NCBI GenBank assembly: GCA_035048815.1
Contig: JAUCBN010000018.1
Span: forward strand, 13,544,001 to 13,608,000
DNA length: 64,000 bases
Direction: 5' to 3'
Source of the DNA: Abelmoschus esculentus
Lineage: Eukaryota; Streptophyta; Magnoliopsida; Malvales; Malvaceae
Below the pieces are notes generated by a model, which was not told the origin of the DNA, did not search any database, and saw nothing but the letters and a program-made list of their open reading frames with translations. Below are positions 1 through 11,966 of this stretch, one piece after another. Numbering within the stretch: position 1 is the first letter of the stretch; each line of letters begins with the position of its first letter. The translations under genes and the position numbers were made by a program.

Positions 1-1041
1 ATATTAGGGTCTTGGTCAGGAAAAATCATTTGCAGCGGCTGTGAAGGATATCGACGAGCAGAGAGCTTGCTAGGAACCGTTGGGAGTTGGCGAGGGCCTT
101 TGGGAAGTGGGGGCTCAGTGATCGATATAGGCTCGTTGCCAATGGTCGGAAGAGATGTCGAAGAAACTTTAGATTTACCCTTATCAACGCTGGCATTGGT
201 GTTGGATGTTTGGGAGGACGAAGGCACTTGCTGAGCATTATTATCATTGGTAATGTAGCGGATACGACCTCTTTGGGTGGGTTGTGAATCTTTCTTCTTG
301 GGAAGAAACCGTAACCAGTCACCAAAAGGAAGTTGTTCAGGACGCGAATCTTCCGGGATGGAACAAAAGTCAAGGGAATGGCCAATACGGCCACAACAGT
401 AGCAAATTAGGGGCAGCCGTTCATATTGGAGCAGACAGAACCTAGGAGAAGGACCACCCCCAAGAGCAATACAATGCCGAATTGGTTGCGTGGCATCAAT
501 CGATAAGCCCACTCGCAAGTAGTCAACCATGTTAAGATCAATTCTCCTCGTATCAATTTTTGTTACTGATCCAATAATGGTTCCGAGGGACATGCCAATA
601 TCATTAGCTGAATCCTCCGAGGCCAGAAAGATGTGCGGGATGTTATAAATATGCACCCCAGATGTTCATTATAGAAAAGGAATGTTCATCAGGAGTGACA
701 GCAGAATTGTATTGAGTGAGAGCAAGCCATTCATCTTTGTATGTCCAAGGACCTCTAAAAAGTATATCATCCTTAATGATTTCATCCTCGAAACGGATGA
801 GAAACATATGTGGCTTCAAGATTCTCATAGAGACAAGTTTGGACGAATTCCAAATGCCAGTGAATGCCTTGATAATCACCTGATCATCAATCTCCTTTGA
901 GGTAATAAGCTTCCCGAGAAGAGAAGATTGTGTATCTTCTTCTGAGATTCCCCAAGACATAGAGGGTTGGAAGATGGTTGCCTGTTCATCAGCGGTAAAG
1001 TGAATATTGCCAAGTTGTTGTAGGAATGATTTAGAATCCAT
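1..1041 (-). pseudogene. LINE-A ORF1 (DUF4283 + CCHC zinc knuckle), frameshifted, partial
   Basis: ORF1 proteins of plant L1-type LINEs bind the element RNA and act as chaperones. The frame opens with MDSKSFLQQL at 1041 and shows the DUF4283 pattern (FRGPWTYKDEWLAL, MNIW). A one-base shift near 645-655 puts the rest in another frame, where the DUF4283 C-terminal part (SLGTIIG, RVGLSIDATQPIR) and a CX2CX4HX4C knuckle (about 363-404) follow. The basic RGRIRYI tail motif is also present in LINE-C. The C-terminus is cut by the window edge. The start was chosen because it follows an A-rich leader and precedes the first conserved residues. Longer upstream extensions of the same frame are leader sequence. 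Confidence 0.8.
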
Positions 1042-2665
1042 TGTAAATAGTTTGGAAAGACAAAAAGAAAAACTAAGAGAAAGACAGAGACAATGGCGTG
1101 TGAGAAGAGTAGGGAATGAAAAAATATGTAGCTTAGGGCCAAATTTATATAGGAAGGAAAGAGTTTGAAATAAAATAGAACTACAGTTTAAAAAGGTAAA
1201 AAGAGATAATAGATAAAAGAGGTAGAGATTATTATAAAGTAAATCATAAGAAATAGGAGAGATAGACAAAGACAGCTTGTCACTGATAAAAATAAATAAA
1301 TTAGAATAATAAAAAATAGATAAAAAATAAAAGTGATAGAGTTTGAAAATAGTTAAAAATAAAATATTGTAAAAAATGGAATAAAAAATTGTCAAGAATA
1401 TCTTGGCCCTTCTAGAAGGAAACAGATAAGGATTAGGATGATAGAAAGGAGTTTGGTTTAGGAGAGGAAAGAGAGAACAAAGAAGATGAATAAACTCATA
1501 GAAAGTCAAGCTATAAAAGATGGAGCTATAGGACCGAAAAACGGTTAGGAAGAGTAAGACACCATTAAAGGTGTTAGAGAATTCCCCAAATAAGGGTGGT
1601 ATATGAAAAGAACTAAATCGAAACATAAAGACCAAGAAAAGGCAGCAACGCCCTAATATACCATAACATGTCGAATAAAAGGAGCAGGAGCCGAGTAACA
1701 TAGAAGAACATGAAAAACAATGCACAAAAAAGGAAAAGCCGAGTGCAGTAACAAAACAAACCCAAAGTAAAACAGAAACCTGAACTAAAGTGATCATCCA
1801 GTCAACAAACGAACAAAGGAGAGGAGGAGAGAGCATGCAGCAGCAGCAATCGAGATCGACCCCAAGGAGGGTAGAGTCGGAGGGAAGATCTCGCATTGAA
1901 AAGGAGGTCGAAGCTCCAAGACCCAGAAGAGACCAGTGAATAAGCCACCAGATTCGGCCCCAACGCTGAGTTCGAAGAGAAACATGGAGCGAGCAAAGCA
2001 CCATACCCCTGGCAAACGACCGAGAGTCTGACGGCACCAAACCAGGATAACTCCAGCGCCGAATATGAAAGAAAGCAGTGTCTCGGAAAATAAGAAGGGA
2101 GCGCAGCCGTAGCCTCCAAGAAACCAGGAAGGGGAGATCCGATCAAACAGAGGTGCACATACGAGCAAGATACGTTTGGGAGACGTTTAACACCAATACT
2201 GTAGAAAAAAGAGACCCTGCCGGAGTATAAACAGTGACGCACAGGTTGTATGCTCCATAGAAGAAGTAGTAAAAAACCCAGCAGCGGGTTGGAAGACTGA
2301 GTATAATAAAGAACAAAAAAGAAGACCACAAAGGGCCAGCTATGACGCCCCAAGGGCTAGGACAATGTACCAAACCAGCCACCGTGCGCAGCGCCCTTCT
2401 CTGGACCAAACGTCGCCATGACGTAAAGGAGTAAGGGAGGAGCCATGCACCGGAAGTGAAGAAGATAAAACCCTGGAAATAACGAAGCCAAGAGCAAACA
2501 CCATAGATGGTGTTATCATAACGCCAAAAGCCAAGAATCCAAACAAGAAGCCAGAGAGAAGAAGACGGAGGAGGCGTTCAGTATACAGCAAGACTCAAAA
2601 CAATCCGAGAGAGAAGCCTCCTCGTCCGTCCACTACCCGTGGTAAAGAGAAGCACAAACAAACAA

Positions 2666-3337
2666 CTAAAGGATAAAGAAATATAGAAAGAAAAAAAGAA
2701 GTCCTCCCAGGAGTGTGACTCCACACCAAACACAGCAGCCCAGGCTCGGGTAGGGAGCTGGGATACACCAGGGAAGGATTGATGAGAGTCCTGAATAGTA
2801 AAGCAAACATACAGAAAAGGAGAATAGATTGTAAGCCCAAGAAAGGGTGGTAAGATAGCCATATTGGCCATGGAAGCACCGATCACCCGCCGTGACTGTT
2901 TCATCCTCCTTGTATCGTGGGAAGCCTTGGAAGCACCAGCAAGATAAAGCTGAAGGAAGCAAAGAACAGGAGGAGATCAAAGGAAAAATACCGTGAAAGG
3001 ATCGGATGGACATCATTCGGCCAAACAAGCCATCGTCCTTGACGTGGAAAATAGCAGCGCAGTCGTGGAAGGAACGTCGTCGAAAGAGACGTGGTGAAGA
3101 CCAGGCCTCCTCTCTCAAAAGAGTTATTATACCGTCCAAAGTGTGGTCGCAAACGGCCCTAGGAAACCGGGCATGGTGATCGTTGACCAGAGGCATCAAG
3201 GTGAAGTCCTGCAAAAAACAGAAAAGAGAAAGCATGAAGAAGCTTTCTTCTATCCATAACAATGGAAGCGACCCGAAAAAAACAGATCCGAGAATGAAGG
3301 AAAGCACCAAGACACCAAGAAAGAACGACGACGCCAT
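2666..3337 (-). other. Leader ORF of LINE-A (223 codons, hydrophobic N-terminus)
   Basis: The first ATG after the pyrimidine-rich 5' end opens a 223-codon frame starting MASSFFLGVLVLSF, with a strongly hydrophobic first 30 residues and further hydrophobic, Phe/Leu-rich stretches. LINE-E has an ATG in the equivalent place that also begins MAS and is followed by a hydrophobic run. No known family is recognised and the frame may be chance in a CT-rich leader. It is listed because the position and N-terminal character recur. Confidence 0.25.
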
Positions 3338-3472
3338 GAAACCAAAAACCGAAAGGAAAGGACGAAAAACAAAAGGGAAAAGCGGCAGAAAAATGTCGGG
3401 AAGAAAGGGAAGGCGGCGGAAGGAAGGAGGGAAAAGAAGGAGAGATTACAGAGAGAAAACATTGAGAGAGGA

Positions 3473-6400
3473 GTAAAAAGCTTAAAATTTGAGATTAATC
3501 TGTATAATTTTGTTCAAACGCCCATAATTATCTATTTGAACTCATAAAATTTGATTTTATAATATTTGGTTTTCGTTTTGTTGGGATTAAATTGTCCATG
3601 TCTAAATGGGCTTTATAGAGAATCTATTCGAATTTTAAGAGAATAAAAAGCTTAAAATTTGAGATTAATCTGTATAATTTTGTTTAAACGCCCAAAATTA
3701 ACTATTTGAACTCATAAAATTTAATTTAATATCATTTGGTTGTCGTTTTGTTGGGATTAAAATGTGCAAGTCTAAATGGGGTTTATAGAAAATCCATTCG
3801 AATTTTAACCGAGTAAAAAGCTTAAAATTTGAGATTAATCTGTAGAATTTTGTTCAAACGCCCATAATTATCTATTTGAACTCATAAAATTTGATTTTAT
3901 AATGTTTGGTTTTCGTTTTGTTGGGATTAAAAGGTCCATGTCTAAATGGGCTTTATAGAGAATCTATTCGAATTTTAAGCGAGTAAAAAGCTTAAAATTT
4001 GAGATTAATCTATATAGTTTTGTTCAAACGCCCATAATTAACTATTTGAACTCATAAAATTTGATTTAATAACATTTGGTTGTCTTTTTTTGGGATTAAA
4101 ACGTGCATGTCTAAATGGGATTTATAGAAAATCCGTTCGAATTTTAAACGAATAAAAAGCATAAAATTTGAGATTAATCTGTATAATTTTGTTCAAACCC
4201 CATAATGAACTATTTGAACTAATAAAATTTTATTTTATCACATTTGGATGTCTTTTTGTTGGGATAAAAATGTGCATGTCTAAATGGGCTTTACAGAGAA
4301 TTCGTTCGAATTTTAACCGAGTAAAAAGCTTAAAATTTGAGATTAATCAGTACAATTTTGTTCAAACACACATAATTAACTATTTGAACTCAAAAAATTT
4401 GATTTAATAACATTTGGTTGCCTTTCTGTTGGGATTAAAACGTCCATGTCTAAATGGGCTTTATAGAGAATCCGTTCTAATTTTAACCAAGTAAAAAGCT
4501 TAAAATTTGAGATTAATCTATATAATTTTGTTCAAACGCCCATAATTAACTATATGAACTCATAAAATTTAAATCAATAACATTTGGTTGTCGTTTTGTT
4601 GGGATTAAAACGTGAATGTCTAAATGGGCTTTATAGAGAATCCGTTTGAATTTTAACCAAGTAAAAAGCTTAAAATTTGAGATTAATCTGTATGATTTGT
4701 TCAAAATCCCATAATTAACTATTTGAACTCATAAAATTTGATTTTATAATATTTGGTTTTCGTTTTGTTGGGATTAAATCGTCCATGTCTAAATGGGCTT
4801 TATAGAGAATCTATTCGAATTTTAAGCGAGTAAAAAGCTTAAAATTTGAGATTAATCTGTATAATTTTGTTTAAACGCCCATAATTAACTATTTGAACTC
4901 ATAAAATTTAATTTAATATCATTTGGTTGTCGTTTTGTTGGGATTAAAACGTGCAAGTCTAAATGGAGTTTATAGAAAATCCATTCGAATTTTAACCGAG
5001 TAAAAAGCTTAAAATTTGAGATTAATCTGTAGAATTTTGTTCAAACGCCCATAATTATCTATTTGAACTCATAAAATTTGATTTTATAATGTTTGGTTTT
5101 CGTTTTTTTGGGATTAAAACATCCATATGTAAATGGGCTTTATAGAGAATCTATTTGAATTTTAAGCGAGTAAAAAGCTTAAAATTTGAGATTAATCTAT
5201 ATAGTTTTGTTCAAACGCCCATAATTAACTATTTGAACTCATAAAATTTGATTTAATAACATTTGGTTGTCTTTTTGTTGGGATTAAAACGTGCATGTCT
5301 AAATGGGATTTATAGAGAATCCATTCGAATTTTAACCGAGTAAAAAGCTTAAAATTTGAGATTAATCTGTAGAATTTTGTTCAAACGCCCATAATTATCT
5401 ATTTGAACTCATAAAATTTGATTTTATAATGTTTGGTTTTCGTTTTGTTGGGATTAAAAGGTCCATGTCTAAATGGGCTTTATAGAGAATCTATTCGAAT
5501 TTTAAGCGAGTAAAAAGCTTAAAATTTGAGATTAATCTATATAGTTTTGTTCAAACGCCCATAATTAACTATTTGAACTCATAAAATTTGATTTAATAAC
5601 ATTTGGTTGTCTTTTTTTGGGATTAAAACGTGCATGTCTAAATGGGATTTATAGAGAATCCATTCGAATTTTAAACGAGTAAAAAGCATAAAATTTGAGA
5701 TTAATCTGTATAATTTTGTTCAAACCCCATAATGAACTATTTGAACTCAAAATTTTATTTTATCACATTTGGATGTCTTTTTGTTGGGATAAAAATGTGC
5801 ATGTCTAAATGGGCTTTATAGAGAATTCGTTCGAATTTTAACAGAGTAAAAAGCATAAAAATTTGAGATTAATCTGTATAATTTTATTCAAACACCCATA
5901 GTTTCCTTTTTGAACTCATAAAATTTGATTTAATAACATTTGATTATCGTTTTGTTGGGATTAAAACGGCATATCTAAATGGGCATTATAGATAATACGT
6001 TCGATTTTTTTTGAAGGAAATCTGTTCGAATTTTAATGAGTAAAAAGCTTAAAATTTGAGATTAATCTGTATAATTTTGTTCAAACGCGCATAATTAACT
6101 ATATGAACTCATAAAATTTGATTTTATAACATTTGTTGTCGTTTTGTTGGGATTAAAACGTCCATGTCTAAATGAGCTTTTATAGAGAATCCGTTCGAAT
6201 TTTAACCGTGTAAAAAGCTTAAAATTTGAGATTAATCTATATAATTTTGTTCAAACGCCCATTATTAACTATATGAACTCATAAAATTTAATTCAATAAC
6301 ATTTGGTTGTCGTTTTGTTGGGATTAAAATGTGTATGTCTAAATGGGGTTTATAGCGAATCCATTCGAATTTTAACCGACTAAAAAGCTTAAAATTTGAG

Positions 6401-7222
6401 ATTAATCTGTATAATTTTGTTTAAATGCCCATAATTAAAATTTTGAACTCAATATATTTGATTTAATAACATTTGGTATCGTTTTGATGGGATTAAAACG
6501 TGAATGTCTAAATGGGCTTTATAGAGAATCCGTTTGAATTTTAACCAAGTAAAAAGCTTAAAATTTGAGATTAATCTATATGATTTGTTCAAAATCCCAT
6601 AATTAACTATTTGAACTCATAAAATTTAATTTAATAACATTTGGTTTTCGTTTTGTTGGGATTAAAACATTCTTTTCTAAACGGGTCTTATAGAGAAAGA
6701 GTTCAAATTTTAACCGAGTAAAAATTTGAAAATTTTAAATTAATATATATAATTTCATTCAAACACCCATAATTAAATATTTTATCTCATAAAATTTGAT
6801 TTAATAACATTAGGTTGTCATTTTGTTGGATTAAAATATGGATGTCTAAATGGGCTTTATATAATAAGTTCGTTCTAATTTTAACCGAGTAAAAAACTTA
6901 AAATTTGAGATTAATCTGTATAATTTTATTCAAACGCCCATAATTAATTGTTTGAACTCATAAAATTTGATTTAATAATATTTTGTTGTCGTTTTGTTGA
7001 ATTAAAACATTCTTGTCTAAATAGGCTTATAGAGAATCCGTTCGAATTTTAACCGAGTAAAAAGCTGAAAATTTTAGATTAATCTGTATAATTTTGTTCA
7101 AACACCCATATTTAACTATTTGAACTCATAAAATTTGATTTAATAACATTTGGTTGTCGTTTTGTTGGGATTAAAATGTACATGTCTAAATTGGCTTTAT
7201 AGAGAATCCATTCGAATTTTTT
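3473..7222. repeat. Satellite array, about 22 monomers of 170 bp
   Basis: The phrase CTTAAAATTTGAGATTAATC recurs at 3481, 3651, 3821, 3991 and so on with a 169-170 bp step through about 7060. Monomers are AT-rich and end with a GAATTTTAACCGAGTAAAAAG block. Variants alternate, for example ATTTTATAATRTTTGG with ATTTAATAACATTTGG, and private variants recur at about 1188 bp (7 monomers: 3731/4918, 3841/5029) and 1528 bp (9 monomers: 3821-4290 against 5349-5830). These are signs of higher-order or segmental duplication. Monomers beyond about 5830 are more divergent. There is no coding capacity. The length is nucleosome-like. Centromeric identity cannot be judged from sequence. Confidence 0.95.
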
Positions 7223-7310
7223 TGAAAGAAAGGGCCTTATTAAAAAAAAACTATAGGCAGTCACCTCGGGAGGTGAGTAGGCCCCTATGGTGAAAAGAGT
7301 ACCTAAGGTT

Positions 7311-10300
7311 TTATTGAGAAGAATAGGAGAACCTCTTCGAATTTACAGAAATCCGAATAAAATCGGGAAAGTTACAGTCAAAATAACAGGAAGTAAAAGA
7401 ACGCAAAGTCCTAGTAGCTAAGACATGGGCTACAACATTTAGATCTCTAGGTACATAACAAATTTCACAAACAGGCAAAGTACCAAGAGTGGAGCGGATG
7501 CGAGACACCAAATGTTGCACCTATGGAGAGATCTTGAAGATGGGTGTTGTTAACCTTGTTGGCATTGGAAGCTGAATCAATTTCACAGACCATATGAGTC
7601 CAGCCATTAGCAACAGCAAACTTTAGACCTTCCAAAATGACAAGAGCCTCAGCAGAAGTGGTCCGGGAAAATGAGCGGCATAGAACAACCACCAACAATG
7701 ATGCTAGAGGAATCTCGGGAAATGACGCCAGCAGCAGAACCCCTTAACACGGGGTCAAAGGGGTCATCTGTGTTAATCTTGACGAAACCAGGGTCCAATT
7801 TTGTCCATCTAGCTTGAGCAAAAGTGGGCTCAGCTAGCCAGGAACGTAGATGGGAGGCATCATTAATTTTGTGTAGTCATTAAAATGTTTTTATGCATTG
7901 GAAATAGTTAACCAAACCATTTGGAGATGGCTATTATGGACAAAGTCATTTCGGTGATTCCATAAATTCCAAAGGATTGTGATAAGAAGTGAAAATTGAT
8001 GTAAGGAGAGGAAACTAGCTATTTCAGAAAGCCACTAATGGGGGGAGATAAAGGAATTGAAGAAAATTCTTGTAGGAAGCCCTGCTAACTAGAGTGCCTA
8101 CTTAGCACTAGGACAGTCCCGCATAGTATGGAGGGTGGTTTCGATGGTCATGTTACAGATCGGGTAAATCCCTATACCAAGATTAGCCTAGAGGATTTTA
8201 TGGCCAGATGGGAGTGCATCATGACATAAACGCCATCCAAAGGCACGAACCTTTGGTAGAGTAGGCAGCTTAGATATAATTTTCCAAAGCCTGGAGGGCC
8301 TATTAACTAGACCTAGCTGTAACTGCAAAAATTAGTATCCAGATCGAACCGTGTACATACCAGAGTCATCGTGACCCTAAAGGGTGGTATCCTTTATGTT
8401 ATTGATAATGGGAACATTAAGGATGGTGTTGGAGTCTTCGTGGGAGAAGTATTCTCTGACTTTTGATTCGTCCCATCGGGTAAATTAGGCAACATGAAAA
8501 TACTTGCTCGAAGAGGGACTTCGTCGTTTACCTCATAATAACCATAAAGATTGACAAGATGGGAGCCACCTCATTTGTCAAAGTGGATTTGAACTTGGCT
8601 GGAAATACCTAGCCGTTTGAAAAAGCCATCGAGAAGCTTGGAGATAGCAATGTTAAGGTCTTTCCAAGCAAAAGAAGATCTCCGAGTGTAATCAGATTCG
8701 AGGATAAAACTCGATGGGTAATATTTGCATTTGTAGACTTGACTAAGGAGATTATCAGGTTCACAAACCAGGCGCCAGATCTGCTTGCCTAGTAAAGCAA
8801 TATTGAAATGGTGTAGATCGCGAAACCCTATACCACCTGCTGCTTTTGGCAAACAGATGGTGTCCCAAGGGAGCATATGCCAACCTCGTTTGTCAGCTTT
8901 CTCAGACCACCAATAACGGCGTATCGAAGTAATCATATCATCAATAATGTTTTGGGGTAAAAGGTAGCAAGACATAACATACTGTGGTATAGGTTGGATG
9001 ACAGATTTAATAAAAATTTCTCTACCACTAAAGGAGATGAGATGTTTATCCCATTTACTTAGGCGATCATTCATTTTTCCCTGGTGAACCCCAAGGCTGC
9101 TGTCGTGTTCTTTTCGATTAGGAGAGGGATTCCCAGATAAATACCTGGATCATTCACTTCTCTTACATGAAGGATGTCATTGATTTCTGATCGAAGCGGA
9201 GTGGAAGTTTTCCGAAAAAAAAAATAGTAGACTTTTCAAAATTCACCGCCTGCCCAGATGAAGTAACATAAGTATGTAGAGCATACTTAAGGTGTTGAGC
9301 TTTTGTAGTTGTATTCTTAATAAATACGACACAGTCATCCGCAAAAAGGAGGTGGTTACTCGTGGCCCATTCCTGCTGGAACAAAGTTCTGGGAGGTTAC
9401 CATTTGTTTGCTCAGCATTGAGCAAAGCTGAAAGGCCTTGAATACAGAAAAGAAACAAGAAAGCGGATAGAGGGTCCCCTTACCGTAACCCTCTATGGGG
9501 TTTGAAAGGGAGTGAAATGGAGTCGTTTATACATACTTGAAAGGATACTGAGGAAACGCACCTCATAATAAAGTAAATCCAGTTGGAGTTGAAACATAGA
9601 CGAAGCATAATTTGTTCAAGAAAAGGCCATTCAACACAGTCGAAAGCCTTTTCCATATCGAGTTTTAAGCTAGCACCTTTTGCAAGAGATATTTCATCAG
9701 TATTTAAAGTATGGATGAGCTCATGGGTAATAAAGATGTTGTCAGTAATGTTTCTTCCTTGAAAAAATGTAGCTTGATTGCCACTGATACATAAGGGGAT
9801 GATAGATTTTAGACAGTTAATAAGTACTTTCAAATCAGTTTTGTAAAGGACTGTGCAAAGACTAATAGGTTTGAGACGGCGCATTGTAGTTGGGTTGCTG
9901 ATTTTGGGTATAAGAACAATGATAGTACTATTGACCTCTTTCAAATTAACCGACCCTCTCAAGAGTCCGAGGTAGAGGTTTATAAAGTCTAACCGAGAAT
10001 ATCACAATGCGTCCTGAAGAAGCAGCTTGGGAATCCATCACTCGGGACTTTCCTCAGGTCAATACCACGAAAAGCAATGGTAATTTCATCTGTAGTGAAA
10101 TCCTTATTAAGGTCATTGTTCATTGTTTCGATAACAATAATGTGAATGTTATCCCAGATGAAAAAGGCAATAGTAGGAGACGAAGACGTAAAAAGGTTTT
10201 GAAAGTAATTAATAGCAGTAGACATGATATCGTCTTTATGTGTTTGCCATATATTCTGGTTGTTTAGAAGTTCAACAATATGATTCTTCTGCCGTCGGTT

Positions 10301-11386
10301 ATTTGCTCTAGCATGAAAAATGAAATATTTTTATCACCGTGTTCTAACCAGTGTGTCCGAGCACGTTGGACTCAGTATATTTCTTTCGCATTTAACAAGC
10401 TATCAAGATCGTTTTTAGCAGAAATAAAGTTATGAATTTTCGTATCATACAGATGTTGTGTGACACACATGTTAAGAAAATCGTTTAGTTGTTTGATACT
10501 CTCATTGGATTTGATGCGTTTGTTAGTTTGCCAAGTGGCTAGGAATCGACCAATATCCTGGAGTTTATGAAGAGTCGATCAGGATTGGTTAGACCAAATT
10601 TCTCGAAGACAAGACAAGACTTTAAGGCTCATCGGTGCATCAATTCTCATAGCGAAAAAGATCCTTAAAGCGATTGGATCTTATAGGTCGTGATGGGTTA
10701 GTATCCATTAAGATAGAGCAATGGTCAGAACGTGCCTGAAAGAAAGATATAGCTTGGCAGTTAGGAAAGGTATGAAACCAAGTGGAGTTACCAATGAATC
10801 TATCGATTCTTTCCATAATGGTTTCCATATGATGACCAGATCTAGTCCAAGTGAACCATCCAGACGTTGGTTTACAATCGAAAAGATCATACGATCAAGG
10901 CAATCTCTAAAATTATTAATTTGTGAGCACGCACAACGAGAATTGCCTTGTTTTTCATTATCGTAAAGGATTTCGTTAAAATCCCCCTAAAAGCCAGGGA
11001 AGGAAAGAGGTTGATTTTAGAGTATCTTTTAATTGCCAAATTTTGAATTTGTTTGTAGTTTCAGGGAAATCATGTAAACCTGAAAAATGAAATTTGAAAG
11101 GGCCAGAAGAAATAAGGACATCAATATTACGATCTGAGTAAGAGAGTAAATCAATATTAGATTTATTATTCCAAATAAGAGAAAACCCTGTACACAAAGG
11201 GTGGGGTTCGATGGCAATGCAACCATACATTCCTAACTTAAGCTTAATACAGTCCATATTATATTTGTTTGATCTAGTTTCACAAAGAAAAATAATATCA
11301 ACATCGTGCTTTGAACAAGAACGTTGTAATGCAAGAACTGCCTGGGTATTATCGAGAACCTAGTAGTTCCAGCATAATATTTTCAT
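7311..11386 (-). pseudogene. LINE-B ORF2 (endonuclease, reverse transcriptase, RNase H), decayed
   Basis: ORF2 of this class nicks DNA and copies the element RNA at the nick. Visible pieces in order: N-terminus MKILCWN (11386), endonuclease segments (11257-10976 with LSYSDRNIDV; 10828-10640 with RIDRFIGNSTW and SDHCSI), reverse transcriptase (9962-9480, LKLDMEKAFD; 9384-9163, LFADDCVVF, the YxDD-type site), the RT thumb region (9074-8571, GREIFIKSVIQ) and an RNase H domain (7698-7311, EIDS and YVPRDLN). Multiple frameshifts and stops separate them. The ATG overlaps the ORF1 stop as ATGA. Confidence 0.85.
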
Positions 11387-11560
11387 TTTTCTCGGCGGGG
11401 TTGATCATCGTCAACCACCGCCGGAGAGTTGTTTTCACTGCTCATCTCAGCTATTTCAGTAGAGACCGTGGCCGAAGTACGAGGCCTCTTTGTAATGTTG
11501 CCCTTATCAGAGGGTTGTGCTCACTTGGCACCTTTAAGAAAGGTAGCAGAAAACGGTTCG
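11383..11560 (-). pseudogene. LINE-B ORF1 C-terminal tail joined to leader
   Basis: The last 50 or so codons of ORF1 are recognisable by comparison with LINE-C: GAK, then SDK, KRPR, and AEMSSENNSPAVVDDDQP before the stop. DUF4283 and the zinc knuckle are absent. Leader-like sequence with the ACACC/GGTGT block precedes it immediately. One in-frame TGA lies within the tail. The join position near 11535-11560 is approximate. Confidence 0.65.
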
Positions 11561-11966
11561 AGAAATATCTACTCGAAATACTGATTATAGTAAAGGGCAT
11601 AACACCATTAGAGGTGTTAGTTAAAATCCCTTGGAAAGGTGGCATATAGTAATAATCATCATCAAAAAGAAACAACAACATAAGGAAAAAGAAAAAAGGA
11701 ATAAAATCAACAACATAACAAAAAGAGTAAAAAAACAAAATAATAAGGGTATTATTATTAATCCAAATAAAAGAAAGCCTCAAAGAAAAAGGCCTAAAAA
11801 CAAAGGCTATACAGCCCTGCAAACTAAACTTAATCCTAAGATGGACCAATAAACTGATAAACCTAAAAAAAAGGAAGAAAAACGACATCATACTTAGAGA
11901 CAACAAATTGCAAAACATGAACTGTCTGGGCAGTGCCAAGACCCAGGTAGTTTCAACATAAGATTA

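Larger units (their letters stand above)
1..3472 (-). mobile_element. LINE-A, L1-type non-LTR retrotransposon (5' part; runs off the window)
   Basis: Read on the minus strand, the element starts in a pyrimidine-rich leader near 3472, continues through about 2.4 kb of leader and enters ORF1 at 1041. ORF2 lies beyond base 1. The leader carries a block (about 1560-1615) with a spaced ACACC/GGTGT motif that recurs in LINE-B (about 11600-11650) and, more weakly, in LINE-E (about 31105-31165), so the three belong to one family. The 5' end abuts the satellite array directly. The exact 5' base is uncertain by a few nucleotides because the other target duplication lies outside the window. Confidence 0.8.
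7223..11880 (-). mobile_element. LINE-B, L1-type LINE with ORF1 reduced to its tail
   Basis: On the minus strand it runs from part of the leader (about 11880-11560) through an ORF1 tail (about 11560-11383), ORF2 (11386 to about 7311) and a short 3' UTR ending in an A-run (T-run at 7217-7224) at the satellite. The 3' UTR shares GGGGCC and GGCCCTTT blocks with LINE-E. The 3' junction lies at GAATTTT of a satellite monomer, the TTTT/AA type of site cut by L1-like endonucleases. At the 5' side it joins LINE-C, not satellite, so this is not a simple insertion. Confidence 0.8.

Noticed and set aside
643..2040. Open frame of 465 codons on the minus strand
   Set aside because: Only its last 133 codons (from 1041) are LINE ORF1; the rest is leader read through by chance, with no family-like composition.
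3183..3476. Lys/Arg-rich plus-strand ORF of 97 codons
   Set aside because: It is the antisense of the pyrimidine-rich LINE-A leader; the basic composition is a by-product of AAG/AGG-rich text.
3473..7222. CRISPR-like array
   Set aside because: The repeats are contiguous 170-bp monomers without unique spacers and the context is eukaryotic.
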